Shown in pieces: positions 1-5,077 of a stretch of 7,058 nucleotides of DNA (the stretch's first letter is position 1; each line of letters begins with the position of its first letter). The translations under genes and the position numbers were made by a program. Below the pieces are notes generated by a model. The model worked only from the letters and a program-made list of their open reading frames with translations. It did not search any database and was not told where the DNA came from. The DNA is taken from contig JAILNP010000168.1 of assembly GCA_024691475.1 (NCBI GenBank), forward strand, positions 1 through 7,058, in the 5' to 3' direction. This stretch comes from Denitrobacterium sp024691475 (lineage in GTDB: Bacteria; Actinomycetota; Coriobacteriia; Coriobacteriales; Eggerthellaceae).

Positions 1-18
1 CCAGTAGGCAGGAAGGTG

Positions 19-48
19 GGCGCGCCGCCAAAGCCGCGACGGCGCGCC
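19..48. terminator. GC-rich hairpin before the radical SAM gene
   Basis: A perfect 9-bp inverted repeat, GGCGCGCCG at 19-27 and CGGCGCGCC at 40-48, encloses a 12-base loop. It ends eight bases before the ribosome binding site of the radical SAM gene and is followed by GTTTCCCC, so there is only a weak T tract. It could be the terminator of a gene left of the window or a leader hairpin that tunes expression of the operon. The stem is seen directly; the role is inferred. Confidence 0.4.
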
Positions 49-56
49 GTTTCCCC

Positions 57-62
57 AGGAGG
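57..62 (+). promoter_or_regulatory. Ribosome binding site fixing the radical SAM start
   Basis: A perfect AGGAGG lies four bases before the ATG at 67. It argues against the in-frame GTG at 16, whose extra 17 residues are Arg/Pro-rich and overlap the upstream hairpin. Confidence 0.8.
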
Positions 63-66
63 AACG

Positions 67-1131
67 ATGAAACCAAGCTTCGCCATACAGTGGCACATAA
101 CCGACGAGTGCGACCAGCGCTGCAAGCACTGCTACATTTTCGCCGAGGGCGCATGCACCCACCTTGAGAGCATGCCCTACAGCAAAGTGGTAAGCGTATT
201 CGAGCAGTGCGTTGAAATGTGCGAAGCATTCAACCGCGAGCCGTACTTCTACCTAACGGGCGGCGATCCGCTGCTGCATCCCGACTTTTGGCGCATCGCA
301 GAACTGCTGCATAATGCAGGCGTGCGGTGGGCAATCATGGGAAACCCCTTCCACCTAACGCCCAGCGTCTGCGCTCGCCTGAAGGCCCTCGGGTGCCGTA
401 AGTACCAACTCTCGCTCGATGGCCTGGAACGCACGCACGACGATTTCCGCATGCCGGGTTCGTTCGCGTGCACGCTCGACGCCATCGATTTGCTGAACGA
501 GGCGGGCATTTGGACCGCCGTCATGACCACCGTATCGTCGGCGAACATGGACGAGATTCCAGACCTCATCGACTTCATGGCCGAGCGCAACGTAAGCGTA
601 TACGCATTCGGACGTTACTGCCCCACGTCGGGCCAGCGCCGCGACGAGTTCCACATCGAGCCTCTTGCGTACCGCGACTTCCTGCTGCGATGCCAAGAAC
701 GCATCGACGCCCATGAGGCAGCCGGATGCGCCACCACGTTCCAACGCAAGGACCACCTATGGACGTTGCTGGAATGGGAGCAGGGACGCTTCCGCATTCC
801 CGAAAGCGCAGAACCGGATGTCATCTACGAAGGATGCCACTGCGCAACGGGCCACATGACGATAACGCCCACCGGCGACGTATACGGATGTCGCCGCATG
901 GAAAGCCTGGTCGGGAACGTCCTGGAGGAGCATCCGCGCGATATTTTCCTAGGCGAGAAGATGGAAGCGCTTCGCGATTTCGACCGCTTCGAGAAATGCG
1001 CACACTGCGAACTGCTCGGCTGGTGCAGGGGCTGCCCCGCCGTAGCCGCCGGATACACGGGCAACATGTACGCGCCGGACCCACAATGCTGGAAGGACGT
1101 GGAAGATACCCCATCGAACCACGTTGCATAA
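67..1131 (+). CDS. Radical SAM/SPASM domain protein
   Basis: A 354-residue cytoplasmic radical SAM enzyme. The CX3CX2C motif that ligates the SAM-binding [4Fe-4S] cluster is at C15, C19 and C22, right at the N-terminus. The GGD/GGE-type SAM-binding motif is TGGDP at residues 64-68. The C-terminal third is a SPASM domain, with C257, C259 and C275 (GDVYGC), then C311, C314, C320, C323 and C341, the usual ligand set for two auxiliary [4Fe-4S] clusters. Such proteins typically modify peptides (RiPP maturases such as sactisynthases), mature sulfatases, or act in cofactor synthesis. No precursor peptide is visible in the 66 upstream bases or in the 50 bases to the next gene, so the substrate is unknown. 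The reductase gene follows on the same strand, probably in one transcript. The fold assignment is firm; the reaction is not known. Confidence 0.92.
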   Translation: MKPSFAIQWHITDECDQRCKHCYIFAEGACTHLESMPYSKVVSVFEQCVEMCEAFNREPYFYLTGGDPLLHPDFWRIAELLHNAGVRWAIMGNPFHLTPSVCARLKALGCRKYQLSLDGLERTHDDFRMPGSFACTLDAIDLLNEAGIWTAVMTTVSSANMDEIPDLIDFMAERNVSVYAFGRYCPTSGQRRDEFHIEPLAYRDFLLRCQERIDAHEAAGCATTFQRKDHLWTLLEWEQGRFRIPESAEPDVIYEGCHCATGHMTITPTGDVYGCRRMESLVGNVLEEHPRDIFLGEKMEALRDFDRFEKCAHCELLGWCRGCPAVAAGYTGNMYAPDPQCWKDVEDTPSNHVA

Positions 1132-1170
1132 CCCAGCATAACGACCGTAATTGCATGACCCGCACGAGCA

Positions 1171-1175
1171 AGGAG
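1171..1175 (+). promoter_or_regulatory. Ribosome binding site fixing the reductase start
   Basis: AGGAG lies six bases before the ATG at 1182. The alternative in-frame ATG at 1155 has no such site and would add nine residues with no family match. Confidence 0.65.
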
Positions 1176-1181
1176 CCTGCA

Positions 1182-2159
1182 ATGCACATCCCCAAGACCA
1201 TGAGCGCGCTCAAAATCGACCGCGTGACGCCTGGCAGCGAAGCACGCCTAACGGAGATACCCGTACCCGAGGTCAAACCCGGATGGGCGATCGTGCAAAT
1301 AAGGGCATTCGGCCTGAACAACGCTGAACGACTTGTCCGCCTGGAGGAAATGGGCGAACCATGGATTGCGCCTTCGGTCGTCCCCGGCATCGAATGCGCT
1401 GGCGTGGTGGCAAACCCCGGCGACACCGACCTTGAAGCAGGTCAGCGCGTGGTGGCATGCATGGGCGGCATGGGTCGCGAATTCGACGGATCGTACGCCG
1501 AGTACGCCCTGATCCCCCGCAAGAACATCATGCGCGTACCAGACTGCATCGACTGGTCGTGGGCGGAACTCGGAGCATTCCCCGAAACGTACCTAACCGC
1601 TTGGGGATCTCTATTCGAGTGCCTGCAGCTGGAACTGGGCGACACGCTCCTCGTACGCGGCGCGACATGTGGGCTGGGACACGCCGCAGTCCAGCTAGCC
1701 AAGGCCCTGCGCGTAAGGGTAATGGCCACGACGCACCGCGCCTCAAAGCTAGAGCCGCTACGCCAGGCAGGAGCCAGCGAAGCCATACTCGACAAAGGCC
1801 ATCTAGCCGGCAAGGCAACGGGCGCAAACAAGGTGCTTGACCTGGTGGGGCCACGAGACCTCCGCGATACGCTACGCACCGTGGAACATGGCGGCATCGT
1901 ATGCTCGACGGGCATACTCGGCGGCGTATACGCGCTGAGCGATTTCGACCCCATCAAGGACATCCCCAACGGCGTCTACCTAACGGGCTACTTCAGCAAC
2001 TACCCCACCCAAGAACTCTTCGACGCGCTGTTCGCCTTCATGAGCGACCACACCCTGCGCCCTCTCTACAACACAACATTCCCCTTCACCGAGCTCCCCT
2101 CTGCCCTCGCCCAACAAGACGCCGGCAGCAGCGGCAAAATCGTCATCGTCCACGACTAG
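1182..2159 (+). CDS. Zinc-independent MDR oxidoreductase (quinone oxidoreductase-like)
   Basis: A 325-residue member of the medium-chain dehydrogenase/reductase superfamily. The N-terminal GroES-like catalytic domain includes FGLNNAE at 43-49, the position occupied by GVN-P-D type motifs in quinone reductases, and PGIECAGVV at 68-76. The Rossmann domain carries GATCGLG at 160-166, a variant of the usual GA.GGVG dinucleotide-binding loop. The Cys/His zinc ligands and structural zinc cysteines of alcohol dehydrogenases are absent, which fits the NADPH:quinone oxidoreductase/enoyl reductase branch acting on an enone or quinone. It follows the radical SAM gene by 50 bases on the same strand with no hairpin between, so co-transcription is likely. 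The reading frame stays open far upstream, back to 726, but that extension overlaps the radical SAM gene and is not coding. The substrate cannot be told from sequence. Confidence 0.9.
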   Translation: MHIPKTMSALKIDRVTPGSEARLTEIPVPEVKPGWAIVQIRAFGLNNAERLVRLEEMGEPWIAPSVVPGIECAGVVANPGDTDLEAGQRVVACMGGMGREFDGSYAEYALIPRKNIMRVPDCIDWSWAELGAFPETYLTAWGSLFECLQLELGDTLLVRGATCGLGHAAVQLAKALRVRVMATTHRASKLEPLRQAGASEAILDKGHLAGKATGANKVLDLVGPRDLRDTLRTVEHGGIVCSTGILGGVYALSDFDPIKDIPNGVYLTGYFSNYPTQELFDALFAFMSDHTLRPLYNTTFPFTELPSALAQQDAGSSGKIVIVHD

Positions 2160-2186
2160 GGGCAAAGCACCCCAAAGCTTTGCCCC
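2159..2186. terminator. Hairpin at the convergent gene junction
   Basis: GGGGCAAAGC at 2159-2168 pairs perfectly with GCTTTGCCCC at 2177-2186 around an 8-base loop. It begins on the last base of the reductase stop codon and lies between two convergent genes (next stop at 2244-2246), a good place for a bidirectional terminator. Neither strand has a T tract after the stem, so it would be a tail-less type as proposed for many GC-rich genomes, or simply an mRNA 3' end stabiliser. Confidence 0.5.
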
Positions 2187-2243
2187 ATCCTTGATGCCAA
2201 AACGCCCCTCTTCCACTGGGCACCCAACGGCGCGGGGCCACAT

Positions 2244-2828
2244 CTAGCAAAACTTCTTCTCAGGAACGACGGGGATGACTTCCCGCTCAAAACGCTCCAC
2301 GCATCCTTCCATGGGGCTTTCGAATTCGTCTACAGGCCCAATCTTCTGAAGAGCATCCGGGCCCATCACGATGTGAATGAGCTCAAAAATGTCATCGCCG
2401 CGCTCGAAAGCCAGCTCATGACCATCGAACTTAAAAATGATGGCTCGCGTAAAACGATAGTCGAATAAAACCTCGCCATCCCGAAGCATAAGCTCGCGAT
2501 CATTAACGAGCTCCACACCTCGAATAACATCATTGACGACATGATCAATCTGCTCACCATCAACCACGCCAGACTTCAAGTCGGCAGCATCCACCTGCCT
2601 AAGCTTAAAGCGAGACACCTCTTCTGTATATCCAAAATACCCAGGCTCACTCTCGGTGTAATTGGTCAGCTCAAATGCCTTACCCCCAGCAATAAGGCCA
2701 AGGGTTCCATAGACGGAATTGCTAAACGTAAACGTATCGCAGCGATACGCCTCAAGCAACTGTCCAACGAGCGAGGAAAGCAACCGTGCCCCCTCGGCAT
2801 CGAGGCGATAATCAAGAACCTGACTCAT
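2244..2828 (-). CDS. Hypothetical protein, possible immunity partner
   Basis: A 194-residue acidic soluble protein with no signal peptide or membrane segment. The start is well supported: a GGGAG-type site lies six bases before the ATG, and the stop of the preceding frame (2830-2832) is one base away, so translation is probably coupled. Visible features are an FSNSVYGTLGLIAGGKAFELTN strand-rich stretch near residues 34-55, a second strand-rich stretch with FTRAIIFKFDG, and a C-terminal EREVIPV segment. This layout recalls uncharacterised proteins encoded beside phage or toxin-like genes in Firmicutes; that is my recollection, not a search result. Its position directly after a QKIHF-ending domain suggests an immunity protein or subunit for that product. 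Composition is visibly lower in GC than the reductase next door. Confidence 0.75.
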   Translation of the reverse strand: MSQVLDYRLDAEGARLLSSLVGQLLEAYRCDTFTFSNSVYGTLGLIAGGKAFELTNYTESEPGYFGYTEEVSRFKLRQVDAADLKSGVVDGEQIDHVVNDVIRGVELVNDRELMLRDGEVLFDYRFTRAIIFKFDGHELAFERGDDIFELIHIVMGPDALQKIGPVDEFESPMEGCVERFEREVIPVVPEKKFC

Positions 2829-2829
2829 A

Positions 2830-3216
2830 CTAATCTCCCTTCTTTTCGACGAAGTGAATCTTTTGGCTCTTCACGCCGCCAGAACCAGAGGAATACCTGA
2901 CATTAATTTCGACAACGGGGGTTCCGTCGCTTTTCGAGACCTTACGAAAAGATACTACAGAGCCATCTGCCATTTCGGTCATGACGCCCTTTCCATTTGG
3001 AAGTGTTTTTTCAAGTCCTCCATACGTAATAAGATCGTAAAACCGCTCCGAATCCTTCGACAAGCTTTCGCATTCAATGTTACGGTTCCTCCGCTTCGAA
3101 TCCGGGCTCGCCGTACCGAAGTAACCATTGCTGTAAGGAAACTCAGCCGCTACGGCAGCAACGTTTTCTCCGAGTGAGTGATGGTGCCCGGTGTCACCCT
3201 TATACCCATGCCCCAT
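2830..3216 (-). CDS. QKIHF-type C-terminal domain protein, or frameshifted end of the DUF4417 gene
   Basis: From the ATG at 3216 this encodes 128 residues. It opens with a Gly/His-rich linker (HGYKGD then GHHHS at 10-14), followed by EFPYSNGYFG at 25-34. A compact C-terminal domain follows, with FYDLITYGGLEK at 59-70, LPNGKG at 72-77, SKSDGTPVVEINV at 94-106 and GGVKSQKIHF at 113-122. Domains ending this way recur, in my memory, at the C-terminus of DUF4417 and polymorphic toxin-like proteins. The frame stays open to 3333, but upstream of 3225 it only mirrors the DUF4417 coding region. The start at 3216 overlaps the DUF4417 stop by 17 bases and has a GGGAGG about ten bases upstream, so it could be a coupled separate gene. 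Equally, skipping one base in the G-rich overlap would join both frames into one protein of about 350 residues. Confidence 0.65.
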   Translation of the reverse strand: MGHGYKGDTGHHHSLGENVAAVAAEFPYSNGYFGTASPDSKRRNRNIECESLSKDSERFYDLITYGGLEKTLPNGKGVMTEMADGSVVSFRKVSKSDGTPVVEINVRYSSGSGGVKSQKIHFVEKKGD

Positions 3217-3889
3217 CGCCCTCATCCCTCCCTGCGTGCGTGCGCTCAAACCAACTCGCATAACGATGGAAACAGGTAGCCCCTTCGAAATCCCCGAACA
3301 CCTTTTTAGGCATCTTCCCGTGAACCAGAACATCAGTTGGGGCCAATCGCCTTATCATCTCTGTCAACCCGTTGTAAAACGACTCCTGGTCACGATTGCT
3401 TTTCATGCACCCATGCGTTCCAACCGATACAATCCCCCCTTCGGGAACTCCGAGAAAACAAAACGAGTAAGTCGCCTTATCGCCCCACCTGACATTGGGA
3501 ATAACAGGAATGCCATGCCTCTGAAGGTAAAACCCAACCGCACGATTGAAATACGTATTGGTTTGCTGAAGACACGGTGCCTGACCGTCCAGGATTGTAG
3601 GGTCAGGCGTTATCACGCCATCGAACTGCTGCAGAAGGGGAATGTACTTATCCGTATCCGTGATGATCTTCGAGAAACGGCGATCATGCATGTAAAAATG
3701 CACATATGCACGTCGCTGAGCCGAACTCGTTGTCGTACGGGCCTTGTCGAATGGAATCAAATCCCTGGGAATGCTGACATTATCAAGCTGCAGCAATGCC
3801 GGTATCCCCGGCTCCCCAACAAGCCTCGCCCCCTTCGTTAAATGAGGGTAAAAATCGTCATCGATTTTCGTTCTGTGAAACTGAGCCAT
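3200..3889 (-). CDS. DUF4417 domain protein, possibly truncated
   Basis: A 229-residue protein recognisable as DUF4417, a family of unknown function common in phages and mobile elements of gut bacteria. Diagnostic stretches are DLIPFDKA at 43-50, VHFYMHD at 63-69, FDGVITPD at 89-96, NTYFNRAVGFYLQRHGIPV at 111-129, IPNVRWGD at 130-137, and SVGTHGC at 155-161. The ATG at 3889 has AAGGAGA seven bases upstream. It heads a - strand set with the two frames that follow and is divergent from the ABC-3C operon, sharing its 134-base spacer. The last residues (AGRDEGDGAWV) look like low-complexity read-out before a stop in a G-rich stretch, which is why a frameshift into the downstream frame is suspected. 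No catalytic motif is known to me for this family. Confidence 0.85.
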   Translation of the reverse strand: MAQFHRTKIDDDFYPHLTKGARLVGEPGIPALLQLDNVSIPRDLIPFDKARTTTSSAQRRAYVHFYMHDRRFSKIITDTDKYIPLLQQFDGVITPDPTILDGQAPCLQQTNTYFNRAVGFYLQRHGIPVIPNVRWGDKATYSFCFLGVPEGGIVSVGTHGCMKSNRDQESFYNGLTEMIRRLAPTDVLVHGKMPKKVFGDFEGATCFHRYASWFERTHAGRDEGDGAWV

Positions 3890-3895
3890 AGCGTT

Positions 3896-3902
3896 TCTCC
3901 TT
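3896..3902 (-). promoter_or_regulatory. Ribosome binding site of the DUF4417 gene
   Basis: On the - strand AAGGAGA stands here, with the AGGAG core seven bases before the ATG at 3889. It confirms that start and shows the divergent layout with the + strand operon. Confidence 0.7.
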
Positions 3903-3973
3903 TCGGTTTTGATTGTCTAAAAGACTCATTGCCGAAAGTCTCCGCCATTTGCGGTGCGTATTTGCTACGCTAC

Positions 3974-4000
3974 GATACAGAGCGATACACACTGATACAC
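3974..4000. repeat. Three GATACA(C/G) direct repeats with 10-base period
   Basis: GATACAG at 3974-3980, GATACAC at 3984-3990 and GATACAC at 3994-4000 are spaced exactly ten bases apart, about one helical turn. They overlap the candidate -10 box and the expected transcription start of the ABC-3C operon, and end nine bases before its ribosome binding site. Same-face direct repeats in a promoter are typical of a cooperative protein-binding site. The repeats are seen directly; the operator role is inferred. Confidence 0.55.
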
Positions 4001-4009
4001 AATTGCTGC

Positions 4010-4015
4010 AGGAGG
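4010..4015 (+). promoter_or_regulatory. Ribosome binding site fixing the ABC-3C first gene start
   Basis: A perfect AGGAGG, eight bases before the ATG at 4024. It rejects the 37-residue N-terminal extension that the open frame would allow, most of which reads through the GATACAC repeats. Confidence 0.8.
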
Positions 4016-4023
4016 CGGGAAGC

Positions 4024-4866
4024 ATGGAGTTTCATGAGTTTGCTCAGGCGCTTTACCCCGTTCTTTCCAGAACTGCAACTGAGTCAAATTTTGTTCGTAC
4101 CCTGCTCATTAACATCGTCGACAGCAGTTACCCAGATTCGGATGGTCCATTTGCGCTAACAGACCAAGCGCTTCGACATTATTTCAACGGCACTCGCAAG
4201 ATGGGCAAAACCGCGCGGAGTGTGGTTGGGCATTTAAATCTAGAAAGCTTTGCGGAATATATAAGATCGTTCAGTACTGACACCCAGCAGAAGGCAATCG
4301 AGGCATTACAGCCCTTCGACATCGACTACACGCCCCAATCATTTCCAATAGATTGCGCAAACGCTTTTGCAGATTGCCTATATCAATGTGCGTTGCTAAA
4401 GCCCGGTAGAGACGCCGCCCACCCCGACGACGACCGAAATGCTATCGAAGAATCCCTTTGCGCCCTAATCGCTTCGCTTAGCAAAACAGACAAAGCGAAT
4501 TCTTTGGTGCAATTGCGTTACGAGGCCGTGAAATCGGGCAGCAAAATCGCTGCGTACCCCAATAGAAAACTCGACCACCTGCTCGAAGAGAAAATCAATT
4601 ACCACATAGTCCGCTACTACCGTTTCATTCAGGAACAAATCGGATTGCTCGAGCAATGTGGCGCTCTTAACTTCCATGTCGTAGCCCGCGCCATCCAAGA
4701 GCACTACGAATCCCTGAAGGCGGCTGGCCACAGCTCCGTGGAAGTTTATTTCAAAATGCGCGATTACATATACAAGACGACCAAAGCAAACAACGAGACT
4801 GCCTGCGAAATCCTAGTGGCCTTTTTCGTACAAAATTGTGAGGTGTTTGATGCGCCTACCGAGTAA
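4024..4866 (+). CDS. ABC-3C system C-terminal-domain protein (putative effector/sensor)
   Basis: A 280-residue protein whose last 100 residues match the C-terminal domain shared by the variable component of ABC-three-component systems. NRKLD begins this region at 180, helices follow, and it closes with the characteristic CEILVAFFVQNCEVF at 261-275. Proteins of this class normally join an N-terminal effector or sensor domain to this domain, which docks with the small middle component and the ATPase. Here residues 1-125 form an alpha-helical, apparently single domain (EFHEFAQALYPVLSRTA near the start; NGTRKMGKTA about residue 55). I see no nuclease, protease, TIR or membrane motif in it. The segment around NGTRK-..-FAEYI loosely resembles a helix-turn-helix region, so DNA binding is possible. 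The gene overlaps the next one by 17 bases. The class is fairly secure from the C-terminus; the activity of the N-terminal part is unknown. Confidence 0.8.
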   Translation: MEFHEFAQALYPVLSRTATESNFVRTLLINIVDSSYPDSDGPFALTDQALRHYFNGTRKMGKTARSVVGHLNLESFAEYIRSFSTDTQQKAIEALQPFDIDYTPQSFPIDCANAFADCLYQCALLKPGRDAAHPDDDRNAIEESLCALIASLSKTDKANSLVQLRYEAVKSGSKIAAYPNRKLDHLLEEKINYHIVRYYRFIQEQIGLLEQCGALNFHVVARAIQEHYESLKAAGHSSVEVYFKMRDYIYKTTKANNETACEILVAFFVQNCEVFDAPTE

Positions 4867-5077
4867 AGTAACTCCGTATAAACGGAGCGTTTTGCCGTTA
4901 TTCGAACTCATCCTCAAGCTCCTTAAAGCAGGTCCGCTTAGTCCCTCTGCTTTACTCTCAAAGCTTGGAAGCAAAATCTCAAACGTCGGCGACTTTATCG
5001 AGGCGCTTGATTGCCTTTATGCCCTCAACGCTATCGAACTCGACCCCAAGGACGGTTTGCTGCATTATGTTAACTAA
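4850..5077 (+). CDS. ABC-3C system middle component
   Basis: A 75-residue protein beginning MRLPSKVTPYKRSVLPL. This is the usual opening of the small middle components of ABC-3C systems (M-LPxKhixyxxSLL), followed by helices and a closing GLLHYV strand as in a winged-helix-like fold. It is thought to bridge the C-terminal-domain protein and the ATPase. I chose the ATG at 4850; the frame is also open from a GTG at 4838, but those four extra residues lie inside the upstream gene and are not typical. The gene overlaps the previous stop by 17 bases and the next start by 11, and has only a weak AGG upstream, so it probably depends on translational coupling. I do not assign a subfamily number. Confidence 0.8.
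   Translation: MRLPSKVTPYKRSVLPLFELILKLLKAGPLSPSALLSKLGSKISNVGDFIEALDCLYALNAIELDPKDGLLHYVN

Larger units (their letters stand above)
3890..4023. promoter_or_regulatory. Divergent spacer between the two island modules
   Basis: This 134-base spacer separates the starts of the DUF4417 gene (-) and the ABC-3C operon (+) and must hold both promoters. A weak + strand candidate is TTGCGG at 3949-3954, 16 bases, then TACGAT at 3971-3976. A small inverted repeat GTCT-AAA-AGAC lies at 3915-3925. The GATACA(C/G) repeats are listed separately. I see no convincing - strand promoter. The + strand frame stays open back to a TTG-type start at 3913, but the ribosome binding site places the real start at 4024. 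Confidence 0.5.

Noticed and set aside
726..1181. Open + strand extension of the reductase frame back to 726
   Set aside because: It lies in another frame over the radical SAM gene, reads as Arg/Pro-rich shadow sequence, and a good ribosome binding site places the start at 1182.
1442..1969. 175-codon - strand open frame inside the reductase gene
   Set aside because: Ser/Arg/Pro-rich translation typical of antisense shadows in GC-rich genes; the + strand protein is clearly real.
3191..3841. 216-codon + strand open frame opposite the DUF4417 gene
   Set aside because: Its translation matches no family I know, while the - strand frame gives clear DUF4417 motifs and has a proper ribosome binding site.
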